Shown here piece by piece: positions 8,920 through 17,165 of a stretch of 64,000 bases of DNA. Every line of letters starts with the position of its first letter. Positions within the stretch are counted from its first letter, which is position 1. The DNA is from Streptomyces sp. AM 4-1-1 (lineage in GTDB: Bacteria; Actinomycetota; Actinomycetes; Streptomycetales; Streptomycetaceae), in contig NZ_CP119145.1 of NCBI RefSeq assembly GCF_029167625.1, forward strand, positions 2,976,001 to 3,040,000, given 5' to 3'. Under the pieces are notes generated by a model. It ran no database searches. It was given only the letters and a program-made list of their open reading frames with translations, and was not told where the DNA came from. A program made the position numbers and the translations under genes.

Positions 8920-10032
8920 GTGAACATCGACATCGCGGATCTGTCCCCCGAGCACATCGTCTTCGAGACCTCGCCCCTCGCCGAGCTGGGGCTGGCCCTG
9001 CACGCGCTCGCCGAGCCGGGGCACCACCCGGGCCTGAACAGCTGGGCCACCGCCACCGCCGCCGCGCTGGAACCGGAGCTGGCCGACCGGATGCACGAGG
9101 CGGAGTTCCTGTGGCGGAACACCTTCTCCGACGTGTTCATGCCGTTCGCCGGAATCCACGGCGGCGACGGCAGAACCGGGGCCACCCTCGCGGAGGACCT
9201 GGACATCCTCGACCGGCTGGACGACGAGCGGTTCGTCGCCGCCGCCCTGGAGTTCACCTGCGCCAGCCTCTACGGGAACGGAGCGCCGTCCCCGCTCGTC
9301 GACCCGGTGACGCGCGCCCGCGCGCTCGACCTCGCCGCCGCCCGTGGGGCCGTGCAGCTGGAGTTCAGCGAGCGGCTGCTGGACGACCCCGCTTCGGTAC
9401 GCCGCTGGGTTCGGCGTCTCTTCGAGGACTGCGACCAGGCGTTCTTCGCGGACACCTGGCAGCGCGTCCAGCTCCAGCTGACCGCCGACGCCCGGCACAA
9501 GACGGAGGTGCTGCGGCACAAGGGGCTCGACGAGGCGCTGCGGGCGGTCTCCTCCGCGCTGTCGATCGACGAGGACGCACGGACGATCATGGTCGACAAG
9601 CTGACCGAGGGCCGGACCACCGCGACCGCCCCGGGTGTCCGCGAGGGGGTCACGCTCATTCCGTCCACGTTCGGCTGGCCGCATCTGATGGTGCTGCACG
9701 CCCCGGACTGGCGGCCGGTGATCCACTACCCCGTGCACCGCCCCGATCTGCCGCCCCCCGCCTCCGTGGAACAGCTCCAGCTGCGGATGGAGGCGCTGGC
9801 CCACCCGATGCGGATGCGTCTGTGCCGCAACCTCGCCCGTTCCCCGTACACCACCGGAGAACTCGCCGACTCGCACAGCATCACCGCCCCCGAGGTGTCC
9901 CGGCACCTGGCGGTCCTGAAGAAGGCCGGTCTGGTCACGACACGGCGGCGCGGCCGGTACGTCCTGCACCAGCTGGACCTGACGGCCGTGGCGCGGATCG
10001 GCAGCGACTTCCTGGAGGGAGTGCTCCGGTGA
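8920..10032 (+). CDS. ArsR-type winged-helix regulator with long N-terminal domain (DUF5937-like)
   Basis: About 370 residues. The C-terminal 80 residues form an ArsR winged helix: ALAHPMRMRLCRNL, then TTGELADSHSITAPEVSRHL (recognition region) and the wing TRRRGRYVLHQL. The preceding 280 residues are the long N-terminal domain typical of a Streptomyces subgroup, with unknown ligand. The GTG at 8920 is preferred because GGAGGGG at 8908-8914 lies about six bases upstream; a GTG at 8914 overlaps this site. No classical metal-binding Cys pair is visible in the DNA-binding domain, so metal sensing is unlikely. A 70-residue gene lies divergent and could be its target. Confidence 0.85.
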   Translation: MNIDIADLSPEHIVFETSPLAELGLALHALAEPGHHPGLNSWATATAAALEPELADRMHEAEFLWRNTFSDVFMPFAGIHGGDGRTGATLAEDLDILDRLDDERFVAAALEFTCASLYGNGAPSPLVDPVTRARALDLAAARGAVQLEFSERLLDDPASVRRWVRRLFEDCDQAFFADTWQRVQLQLTADARHKTEVLRHKGLDEALRAVSSALSIDEDARTIMVDKLTEGRTTATAPGVREGVTLIPSTFGWPHLMVLHAPDWRPVIHYPVHRPDLPPPASVEQLQLRMEALAHPMRMRLCRNLARSPYTTGELADSHSITAPEVSRHLAVLKKAGLVTTRRRGRYVLHQLDLTAVARIGSDFLEGVLR

Positions 10033-10109
10033 GGTGCCTGCCCGCCCACGGGCGGGTGAGCCGCGTGACCGCACACCGCGTGCGGGCACGCCGCCGCCCG
10101 GGTCCGGGC

Positions 10110-10718
10110 TCAGTCGAGGCGGATGTGTCTGATCCCGGTCCATGTGCGGCGCAGCCGGTGCCGCAGCGGGCCGTCCGTGTTCGGTACGAGTCCGAGCCCC
10201 GCCGACGCGGCGATCCGGTCCGCCACGCGCGGCACCGGCAGCCGGTCGGTACGGATGTGCTCCGCGAACTCCGGCGCCGCCAGCCGCTCCAGACAGTGGT
10301 CGAGCCGTCGTACGGCGAAGCTCTCCCGCTTCAGGCCGGTCCCCAGGCCGCGTTCGGTCAGCCGGCGCAGCACCGTCGCCCGGTCCGCGAGCAGCGCGAA
10401 GTGGTGCACGGTGTGGCCGTCGCCCCGCAGCCCGCCGATGATCTCCGCGAAGTGGCCCGGTCCGACCAGGGTCATCGGCACGATCACCGTGCCGGGGTGC
10501 CCGCGTAGCGCGAGGTCCAGCACTTCCCGTACCCCGTGGCGCCAGGCGGCCAGGTCCTGGAAGTCACCGCGCAGCCCGGCGGGCAGCATCCGGTGCAGTC
10601 CGAAACCGACGTGCTCCGGGTCGCAGATCACGCTGCCGGGCAGGCGCCGCCGCAGTTCGTGCGCCGTCTGTGTCTTCCCGCCGCCGAACGGCCCGTTGAT
10701 CCAGATCGCGTCGCCCAC
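10110..10718 (-). CDS. TmrB-like P-loop ATP-binding protein (tunicamycin-resistance family)
   Basis: 202 residues. It aligns by eye along its whole length with Bacillus subtilis TmrB: IWINGPFGGGKTQTA (Walker A, residues 5-19), DPEHVGF, VIVPMTL, HHFALLADRAT, RLDHCLERL, EFAEHIRTD and a C-terminal HIRLD. TmrB gives tunicamycin resistance in B. subtilis, probably by binding the drug at the membrane (family knowledge). Here it might protect against tunicamycin-like nucleosides or phosphorylate another small molecule. The gene sits alone between the convergent ArsR gene and the downstream two-component genes. No tunicamycin biosynthetic genes are nearby. Confidence 0.85.
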   Translation of the reverse strand: MGDAIWINGPFGGGKTQTAHELRRRLPGSVICDPEHVGFGLHRMLPAGLRGDFQDLAAWRHGVREVLDLALRGHPGTVIVPMTLVGPGHFAEIIGGLRGDGHTVHHFALLADRATVLRRLTERGLGTGLKRESFAVRRLDHCLERLAAPEFAEHIRTDRLPVPRVADRIAASAGLGLVPNTDGPLRHRLRRTWTGIRHIRLD

Positions 10719-10773
10719 CGTCAGCCCGTCCCGCCGTCGTGTCCCGTCACACCACCCCGTCCTCGGTCCGGCG

Positions 10774-11445
10774 TCAGCCCGCGCCGCCGCCCGCCCTGAC
10801 CAGGCCCGACTCGTACGCGAGGACGACGACCTGCACCCGGTCGCGCAGTCGCAGCTTGGTCAGGATGCGGCCCACATGGGTCTTCACCGTCGCCTCCGAC
10901 AGCACCAGCCGAGCCGCGATCTCGCCGTTGGACAGGCCCTGCGCCACCAGCAGCATCACCTCGCGCTCACGGTCGGTCAGCTTGTCGACGTGCTCGGGCG
11001 GTCGGTCCCTGCCGCTCGGCAGCATCGGCGAGAAGCGGTCGAGCAGCCGACGTGTGGTGGACGGCGCGACGACCGCGTCACCGCTGTGCACGGAGCGGAT
11101 CGCGGCGAGCAGTTCGGCGGGCGGCACGTCCTTGAGCATGAAGCCGCTGGCCCCCGCCTTCAGCCCGGAGAACGCGTACTCGTCCAGGTCGAACGTGGTC
11201 AGGATGAGCACCCTCGGCGCGTCCGGCGCCGCGCAGATGCGGCGGGTGGCCTCCACCCCGTCCAGCCTCGGCATCCGTACGTCCATCAGCACCACGTCGA
11301 CCGCCGTGGACCGCAGGACCTCGATCGCCTCCGCGCCGTCCCCCGCCTCGGCGACGACCTCCATGTCCGGCTGGGCGGCGAGCACCATCCGGAAGCCGGT
11401 ACGCAACAGCATCTGGTCGTCGACGAGCATCACGCGGATCGCCAT
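10774..11445 (-). CDS. NarL/LuxR-family response regulator
   Basis: 223 residues from the ATG at 11445 (an in-frame extension further upstream has no receiver features). Receiver domain: acidic pocket VDD at 8-10, phospho-acceptor Asp55 in LMDVRMP, and conserved Thr and Lys in ILTTFD and MLKDVP. A LuxR-type HTH follows at about 155-218 (LTDREREVMLLVAQGLSNGEIA). It pairs with the histidine kinase gene located immediately upstream on the same strand. The HK-RR gap of 234 bp is longer than usual and contains a 14-bp tandem repeat. Target genes unknown. Confidence 0.95.
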   Translation of the reverse strand: MAIRVMLVDDQMLLRTGFRMVLAAQPDMEVVAEAGDGAEAIEVLRSTAVDVVLMDVRMPRLDGVEATRRICAAPDAPRVLILTTFDLDEYAFSGLKAGASGFMLKDVPPAELLAAIRSVHSGDAVVAPSTTRRLLDRFSPMLPSGRDRPPEHVDKLTDREREVMLLVAQGLSNGEIAARLVLSEATVKTHVGRILTKLRLRDRVQVVVLAYESGLVRAGGGAG

Positions 11446-11600
11446 GAAGGGTCCTGTCTCCTGTGTTCCTTGCGCTGTCGGATGATGATCGGTGATGCCG
11501 GGAGCCCGGGGGAACCCGTCCCCGCCCAGTGTGCCTCCACAGGCCGCCCCACGGCCCACACGGCCCACACGGCCTCCGCGACCGGTGGCCGCACAGGCCG

Positions 11601-11670
11601 CCTCGGTACGCCGTCCTCGGTACGCGGTCCTCGGTACGCGGTCCTCGGTACGCGGTCCGGTGCACGCCGT
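11601..11670. repeat. 14-bp tandem repeat between histidine kinase and response regulator
   Basis: Four consecutive units of CCTCGGTACGCGGT (the first with one change) occupy 11601-11656, followed by a diverged fifth unit. The array starts nine bases after the kinase stop codon and lies in the non-coding gap before the response regulator. Further copies of related ACACGGCCC repeats occur at 11550-11575. Confidence 0.85.
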
Positions 11671-11679
11671 GCACGCGCC

Positions 11680-12882
11680 TCAGTGCGCCGACTTCAGCGG
11701 CAGCAGCGCGCTGATCCGGAAGCCGCCACCCGGCCGGGGTCCGGTGTCCAGCGTGCCGCCGACCATGCCGACCCGCTCCCGCATCCCGATCAGGCCGTGG
11801 CCCGCGCCGTCGGCGCCGCCGTCCTCGTACAACTCGTGCGCCGCGCCCCGGCCGTCGTCCTCGACGAGCAGCCCGAGACCGTCGTCGAAGTAGACGAGGC
11901 GCACGCTGGCCCCGGCCTCCGGGCCGCCGTGCTTGCGGGTGTTGGTCAGGGCCTCCTGCACGATGCGGTACGCGGTCAGCTCGACCCCGCTCGGCAGCGG
12001 GCGGGGGGTGCCCTCGATCGTGAAGCTCACCACCAGGCCGGTCTGCCTGACCTGTTCGACCAGGTCCTCGATCTGTCCGACGTCCGGCTGCGGCACGTAC
12101 TCCCCGCTCTCCGGGGCGTCGCCGGTCCGCAGCACCCCGAGCAGCCGACGCATCTCGGCGAGCGCCTGCCGGCCGGTCCCGGAAATCGTCTCCAGGGCCT
12201 GCCTGGCCTGATCGGGCGCCGTGTCCATCACATAGGCCGCGCCGTCCGCCTGGACCACCATCACCGAGACGTTGTGGGCGACGACGTCATGGAGTTCGCG
12301 GGCGATCCTGGCGCGCTCGGCGGCCACCGCGACCTTCGACTGCGCCTCCCGCTCCCGCTCCAGCCGGGCCGCGCGCTCCTCCAGCTGGGCGAAGTAGGCC
12401 CGCCTGGTCCGCACGGAGTCGCCGAGCACCCAGGCGAGCACGAAGGGGACGGTCAGCATGACCGTCACGAACGTCGTCTGGAGCCAGTTCTCCGTCGTGT
12501 CGTCCGGCCATCTCAGGCCGGCGAGCGTGGCCGCGCTCAACGACGCGACCAGCGCGAACCGGGAGGCCCAGCGCGCCCCGACGGCCGCCACGGTGTAGAC
12601 GATCACCAGCATCGCGAAGTCGGCGACACCGCTGGGCACCCCCAGGACCAGTTGGGCGACGCCGATGGCGGCGGTCAGCACCAGCATCCTCTCCGGTGCC
12701 CGCCTGCGCAGCGCGACGACCAGACAGAGGCCGATGACGACGGGGACGGAGAAGACGTTCTGCGTCACCGAGCCGGCAGGCTCCGCCACGAGGCTCACGC
12801 CGGACACCCCGAGCAGGACGACGGCCCAGAAGGTGTCGACGCCCGTCGGGTGTCTGCGGAGAAAATCGTAGAGGCGCTGCAC
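11680..12882 (-). CDS. Two-component sensor histidine kinase (HisKA_3 / NarL-type)
   Basis: 400 residues. The N-terminal half has several hydrophobic membrane segments (residues about 15-155) with very short loops, so it probably senses the membrane rather than a large extracellular ligand. The dimerisation/phospho-acceptor region reads ARELHDVVAHNVSVM, with the phosphorylated His in the first part. An HATPase domain follows, with the N-box TNTRKHGG and a G-box GHGLIGMRERV. It is co-directional with the downstream response regulator. The membrane topology resembles DesK-like kinases of actinomycetes. Confidence 0.93.
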   Translation of the reverse strand: MQRLYDFLRRHPTGVDTFWAVVLLGVSGVSLVAEPAGSVTQNVFSVPVVIGLCLVVALRRRAPERMLVLTAAIGVAQLVLGVPSGVADFAMLVIVYTVAAVGARWASRFALVASLSAATLAGLRWPDDTTENWLQTTFVTVMLTVPFVLAWVLGDSVRTRRAYFAQLEERAARLEREREAQSKVAVAAERARIARELHDVVAHNVSVMVVQADGAAYVMDTAPDQARQALETISGTGRQALAEMRRLLGVLRTGDAPESGEYVPQPDVGQIEDLVEQVRQTGLVVSFTIEGTPRPLPSGVELTAYRIVQEALTNTRKHGGPEAGASVRLVYFDDGLGLLVEDDGRGAAHELYEDGGADGAGHGLIGMRERVGMVGGTLDTGPRPGGGFRISALLPLKSAH

Positions 12883-12978
12883 GTGACCCAGCGTAGGGAC
12901 AGCTGATCGGTGCGGGAGTCAGCCGAAGGGCCGATCCAGGCCCTGGGACCGTACTCCCCAAGGTGGAGACTTGGTCCC

Positions 12979-14226
12979 ATGACGGATGAGTGGCGTGGGT
13001 GGCAGGAGGCGGCCGAGACCGCGCTGTACGGCTACGGGGGAAGCGGAGGCCACGGGCACGGGGAAAGCGGAATCGGGGAGGCGCCGGATTCCATGCCGGG
13101 CTACCCGGGCCGTGCGGATCACTCGGACCCCTCGGACCGTCCGGACCGTTTCCACCGCGCCGACCGCCCGGACCGCCCCGCCCCCGTCGGCGGTTTCTAT
13201 CGGCGTCCCGAAGGCCCCGCAGGCCACTTCCGTACCTCTGTTCACGCGTCTCCGCTGTTCGCCGCCGCCGTCGCCCGGCTGCTGGTCGGCACCGCGCGGG
13301 AACTCGGCACCGAGTCCGTCGATCTGGTGGACATCGGCGCCGGACGCGGAGAGCTGCTGACCGGGGTGCTCGCGGCACTGCCCGGAGTGATCGCGGCACT
13401 GCCCGGAAGCGGAACCGGCGGCGCGGGGCCGGCCGTTCGGGCGTACGCGGTGGAACGGGCCGCCCGCCCGCCCGGTCTCGACCCCCGGATCGAGTGGTGC
13501 GCCGAACCGCCGCGCGGGACGACCGGGCTGCTGTTCGCCAACGAATGGCTCGACAACGTACCGACCCCGGTCGCGGAGGCCGACCCGGACGGCGTCCCCC
13601 GGTACGTCCAGGTCCGCACGGCGGACGGGGCCGAACGGCTCGCGGCTCCGGTGACCGGCCCGGACGCGCAGTGGCTGGACCGGTGGTGGCCACTGGAGGA
13701 GCCCGGCGAACGCGCCGAGATCGGCCGCCCGCGCGACGAGGCGTGGACCGCCGCCGTCGGCACGCTCGACGCGGGGCTCGCGGTCGCGGTCGACTACGCG
13801 CATGTACGGGGCGGGCGCCCGCCGTTCGGGACGCTGACCGGGTTCCGGGAGGGGCGCGAGGTGCGGCCCGTACCGGACGGCGAGTGCGACCTCACCTCGC
13901 ACGTGGCGCTCGACGCCTGCGCGGCGGCGGCCCACGCCGCGTCGCGCGGGGACGGCGGGGCGTCCTCCGTACCGCCCGAGCTGCTGGACCAGCGGGAGGC
14001 GCTGCGGCGGCTCGGGGTCGACGGGCGCCGCCCGCCGCTGGCGCTGGCGTCCAGCGATCCGGCCGGTTATCTGCGGGCGCTCTCCGCCGCGGGCGAGGCG
14101 GCGGAGCTGACGGCGCGCGGTGGGCTGGGCGACTTCACCTGGCTGCTCCAGCGGGTTCCGGCGGCCGGGAGCGGGGCGGGGGGCCGGACCGCGGGGAACA
14201 CAGCCGGGGGATACTGGCTCGCATGA
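12979..14226 (+). CDS. SAM-dependent methyltransferase of the MidA/NDUFAF7 family
   Basis: 415 residues from ATG 12979. Conserved family features: [13 protein letters not shown], the SAM-binding glycine motif [11 protein letters not shown] (GAGRG at 120-124), [32 protein letters not shown] and CDLTSHV. This matches the DUF185/MidA family, whose human member NDUFAF7 symmetrically dimethylates an arginine of the complex I subunit NDUFS2 (established). Here the gene ends in a 4-bp ATGA overlap with a NuoD/NDUFS2 homologue, so that protein is the obvious substrate candidate (inference). Residues about 19-71 are a low-complexity insertion rich in Gly, Asp, Arg and Pro ([15 protein letters not shown]) between ALYG and the conserved GGFYRRPEG. 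Confidence 0.88.
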   Translation: MTDEWRGWQEAAETALYGYGGSGGHGHGESGIGEAPDSMPGYPGRADHSDPSDRPDRFHRADRPDRPAPVGGFYRRPEGPAGHFRTSVHASPLFAAAVARLLVGTARELGTESVDLVDIGAGRGELLTGVLAALPGVIAALPGSGTGGAGPAVRAYAVERAARPPGLDPRIEWCAEPPRGTTGLLFANEWLDNVPTPVAEADPDGVPRYVQVRTADGAERLAAPVTGPDAQWLDRWWPLEEPGERAEIGRPRDEAWTAAVGTLDAGLAVAVDYAHVRGGRPPFGTLTGFREGREVRPVPDGECDLTSHVALDACAAAAHAASRGDGGASSVPPELLDQREALRRLGVDGRRPPLALASSDPAGYLRALSAAGEAAELTARGGLGDFTWLLQRVPAAGSGAGGRTAGNTAGGYWLA

Positions 14227-15365
14227 CGGAGACGACAGTCGGCATCGGCGGCGCGGCGGAAAGCACCGACATGGTGCTCAACATCGGGCCGCAGCACCCC
14301 TCCACGCACGGCGTGCTCCGGTTGCGGCTCGTCATCGACGGCGAGCGCATCCAGCAGGCCGAGCCCGTCATCGGTTACATGCACCGCGGCGCCGAGAAGC
14401 TGTTCGAGGCCCGCGACTACCGGCAGATCGTGATGCTCGCCAACCGCCACGACTGGCTGTCGGCGTTCTCCAACGAGCTGGGCGTCGTGATGGCCGTCGA
14501 GCGGATGCTCGGCATGGAGGTGCCGGAACGCGCGGTCTGGACGCGGACACTTCTCGCCGAGCTGAACCGGGTGCTGAACCACCTGATGTTCCTCGGTTCG
14601 TACCCGCTCGAACTGGGCGGGATCACCCCGGTGTTCTACGCCTTCCGGGAGCGCGAGGAGCTTCAGGCCGTGATGGAGGAGGTCTCCGGCGGCCGGATGC
14701 ACTACATGTTCAACCGGGTCGGCGGCCTCAAGGAGGACCTGCCGGCCGGCTGGCTCGGGCGGGCCCGCGAGGCGGTGGCCTCGGTCCGGTCCCGGATGGA
14801 CGTGTACGACCGGCTGGTGCTCGGCAACGAGATCTTCCGGGGCCGCACCCGGGGCGTCGGCGTGCTCTCCGCCGACGCGGTGCACGCGTACGGGGTGTCG
14901 GGGCCGATCGCCCGCGCCTCCGGGGTCGACTTCGATCTGCGGCGCGACGAGCCGTATCTCGCGTACGGGGAGCTTCAGGACACCCTCAAGGTCGTCACCC
15001 GCACCGAGGGGGACTGCCTGGCCCGCTTCGAATGCCTGCTGGAGCAGACGTACAACGCCCTGGACCTGGCGGACGCCTGTCTGGACCGGATGGCCGAGCT
15101 GGCCCCCGGGCCGATCAACCAGCGGCTGCCGAAGGTGTTGAAGGCCCCGGAGGGCCACACCTACGCCTGGACCGAGAACCCCCTCGGCATCAACGGCTAC
15201 TACCTGGTGTCCAAGGGCGAGAAGACCCCGTACCGGCTGAAGCTCCGCTCGGCGTCGTTCAACAACATCCAGGCACTCACCGAACTGCTGCCGGGCACGC
15301 TGGTCGCGGACATGGTGTCGATCCTCGGGTCGCTGTTCTTCGTGGTCGGCGACATCGACAAGTAG
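14223..15365 (+). CDS. nuoD2: NADH-quinone oxidoreductase subunit D paralogue (NuoD2)
   Basis: 380 residues, a 49-kDa/NuoD family protein lying outside any nuo operon. [42 protein letters not shown] and the C-terminal VVGDIDK are typical. By eye against Thermus Nqo4 (offset nine), the quinone-site His38 is kept (His29), but Tyr87 corresponds to Trp78 (NRHDWLSAF) and Asp139 to Glu130. The arginine methylated in mammalian NDUFS2, in the HRG motif, corresponds to Arg55. The main Streptomyces nuo operon, not in this window, should contain a standard NuoD. This protein may serve an alternative complex I form or a hydrogenase-like assembly. Translation is probably coupled to the upstream methyltransferase. 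Confidence 0.93.
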   Translation: MTETTVGIGGAAESTDMVLNIGPQHPSTHGVLRLRLVIDGERIQQAEPVIGYMHRGAEKLFEARDYRQIVMLANRHDWLSAFSNELGVVMAVERMLGMEVPERAVWTRTLLAELNRVLNHLMFLGSYPLELGGITPVFYAFREREELQAVMEEVSGGRMHYMFNRVGGLKEDLPAGWLGRAREAVASVRSRMDVYDRLVLGNEIFRGRTRGVGVLSADAVHAYGVSGPIARASGVDFDLRRDEPYLAYGELQDTLKVVTRTEGDCLARFECLLEQTYNALDLADACLDRMAELAPGPINQRLPKVLKAPEGHTYAWTENPLGINGYYLVSKGEKTPYRLKLRSASFNNIQALTELLPGTLVADMVSILGSLFFVVGDIDK

Positions 15366-15392
15366 CCGGAGCCGGGCGCCGCCCGCGCCGTC

Positions 15393-15453
15393 CTCACCGG
15401 ACTCACCGGACTCACCGGACTCACCGGACTCACCGGACTCACCGGACTCACCG
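15393..15453. repeat. 9-bp tandem repeat CTCACCGGA between convergent genes
   Basis: Six perfect copies of CTCACCGGA plus a partial seventh begin 28 bp after the nuoD2 stop codon. The end of the array provides the TCA that is the stop codon of the minus-strand VOC gene, so the array is in the 3' untranslated region of both genes. No stem-loop is formed by the unit itself. Confidence 0.9.
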
Positions 15454-15846
15454 AGCGAACTTCTCGACGGCGGCCGGTGTGACGGGCGTGAAGAAGTTGA
15501 CGAGGTTGCCGTCGGGGTCACGGAACAGGAGCGCGCGGTTCCCCCAGGGCATCGTGGTGGGTTCGTTGACGAAGTCCTCGACGAACCCGGTCAGGTTCCG
15601 GTGCACGGCGTCCACGTCGTCGACGAGGAATTCGAGGATGACGCTTCGGTTGTCGGCCGGGCGCGCCGAGCCGGGCGCGAACAGCGGGACGGTGCGCGTA
15701 CCGGCGATCGCGAGTGTGGCCGACGCGGTCCTCAGCTCGGCGAAGTCCTCGGTGGACCAGCTCGCCCGCACTCCGGTGGCGCGCTCGTAGAAGTCGACGA
15801 GGCGGGCGACGTCGTCCGTGATGACGCGGATCGATACGAAGTTCAT
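15448..15846 (-). CDS. VOC-family (glyoxalase/bleomycin-resistance fold) protein
   Basis: 132 residues, one glyoxalase-like domain of two babbab modules: SIRVITDDVARLVDFYE at the start, and RALLFRDPDGNLVNFF near the end, where the final conserved acidic/aromatic metal-site region lies. The family includes dioxygenases, glyoxalases and drug-binding proteins; substrate unknown. It is divergent from a WYL-domain regulator gene with a perfect inverted repeat in between, so that regulator probably controls it. Its stop codon is in a 9-bp repeat array. Confidence 0.88.
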   Translation of the reverse strand: MNFVSIRVITDDVARLVDFYERATGVRASWSTEDFAELRTASATLAIAGTRTVPLFAPGSARPADNRSVILEFLVDDVDAVHRNLTGFVEDFVNEPTTMPWGNRALLFRDPDGNLVNFFTPVTPAAVEKFAR

Positions 15847-15874
15847 GGTTCTCTCCTGGTAGGTCGATCGGTGC

Positions 15875-15909
15875 TTCTGTCCGCACGCTACGACGGTTAC
15901 CGGACAGAA
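15875..15909. promoter_or_regulatory. Perfect 9-bp inverted repeat, probable operator of the WYL regulator
   Basis: TTCTGTCCG at 15875-15883 and its exact reverse complement CGGACAGAA at 15901-15909 are separated by 17 bp. The site lies in the 94-bp gap between the divergent VOC and WYL-regulator genes, about 29 bp from one start and 31 bp from the other, where it could cover both promoters. The regulator assignment is inference from position. Confidence 0.65.
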
Positions 15910-15940
15910 TCCGCCCGGTATACGAGGGAGACTTCCGGAC

Positions 15941-16942
15941 ATGACCCGTCCCGTCGCTCGCGTGCTCACCCTGCTGGAGTTCCTTCAGTCGGGAGGCGTC
16001 CGGTCCGTGCCCGAACTCGCCGATCGGCTCGGCGTCGACGAACGCACCGTGCGGCGTTACGTCGGCCACCTCATCGACCTCGGTGTGCCCGTCGAATCGG
16101 TGCGCGGCCGTTACGGCGGCTACCGGCTCACCTCCGGTTACCGCATGCCGCCGCTCATGCTGAGCGACGACGAGGCGCTGGCCGTGCTGCTCGGCCTGGT
16201 CGCGGGGCAGCGAGCGGGCTTGATGACGGCCACGGGCACGGCGAGCGAGACAGCGGCGGCCAAGGTGCGGCGGGTGCTGCCGGAACGGCTGGGGCGCAGG
16301 CTCGACGCCGTGCTCGAATCCCTCGCCTTCACGGCTCCGCCCGGAAGGTCTGCCGCCCCGGACAGCGATGTCCTGCTCTCGGTGGCCGACGCGGTGCGCC
16401 ACCACCGGCCGGTCTCGATCCGGTACACAGCGGCCGACGGCCGGCGCAGCGAACGCACACTGCACCCGTACGGCCTCGTCGCCCACTCGGGCAGGTGGTA
16501 CGTGACGGGGGCCGATCCCGCGATCGGCGAGGACCGCACCTTCCGGCTGGACCGCATCACGGGCGCGGCGATCCTGCCCGGCTCGTTCGAGCCGCCCGCC
16601 GCGCTCGATCCGGCGGAGCGCGTCCTGTCCGGGCTCGCCACCGCTCCGTACCGGCATGAGGTGCTTCTACGGGTCCGGGGGACGGCCGAGCAGATCCGCA
16701 CCCGGCTTCCCGCCGGCATCGCGCTCGTGCGGGAGCTGCCGCCCTCGGGCGGCACCGGTCCGGAGACCGAAAGCTGGTCCCGCGTCGAGCTGCGCGTGGA
16801 CCGGCTCGACTGGCTGCCTGCCGTGCTCGCCTCGCTGGACCGGCCGTTCGTCATCGAGCGGCCGGAGGAGCTGCGCGGCCTCGTCGAAGAGTTCGCCGCC
16901 CGACTCGCGGACTCCGCCCGGCGAAGGCCGCTCCCGGGATGA
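15941..16942 (+). CDS. HTH/WYL-domain transcriptional regulator (YafY/DeoR-like)
   Basis: 333 residues. The N-terminal winged HTH_11 domain (residues 1-65) has VPELADRLGVDERTVRRYV as helix-turn-helix. The WYL domain in the middle contains RPVSIRYTAADG and HPYGLVAHSGRWYVTG. The C-terminal WCX extension ends the protein. WYL domains are ligand-sensing; the effector is unknown. The gene is divergent from a VOC-family gene, the commonest arrangement for this regulator type, and a 9-bp inverted repeat lies between them. Confidence 0.93.
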   Translation: MTRPVARVLTLLEFLQSGGVRSVPELADRLGVDERTVRRYVGHLIDLGVPVESVRGRYGGYRLTSGYRMPPLMLSDDEALAVLLGLVAGQRAGLMTATGTASETAAAKVRRVLPERLGRRLDAVLESLAFTAPPGRSAAPDSDVLLSVADAVRHHRPVSIRYTAADGRRSERTLHPYGLVAHSGRWYVTGADPAIGEDRTFRLDRITGAAILPGSFEPPAALDPAERVLSGLATAPYRHEVLLRVRGTAEQIRTRLPAGIALVRELPPSGGTGPETESWSRVELRVDRLDWLPAVLASLDRPFVIERPEELRGLVEEFAARLADSARRRPLPG

Positions 16943-16984
16943 CGGATCGGGTGGCCCCGAGCAGACCGGACGGGACTCGATGCG

Positions 16985-17011
16985 CCCCGTCGGCCCCGTC
17001 GGCCCCGTCGG
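16985..17011. repeat. 9-bp repeat CCCCGTCGG (three copies) after the WYL gene
   Basis: Three perfect head-to-tail copies, with degenerate flanks, in the 222-bp gap between the WYL regulator and the coiled-coil gene. The rest of that gap, to about 17160, contains scattered CACGCCGG(A) units. No gene is seen in it. Confidence 0.75.
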
Positions 17012-17165
17012 CTCCGTACGGCGGAACCCCTCCGGATCACCCCGGAAACGCCGGGGTCGTGGCCTGGCCGGTGTCACGCCGCCGTCATGGCCCGGAATCA
17101 CGCCGGGAGCACGCCGGACCACGCCGGACTCGTGGCCGGTGTCACGCCGGTGTTCGCAGCCGGTG

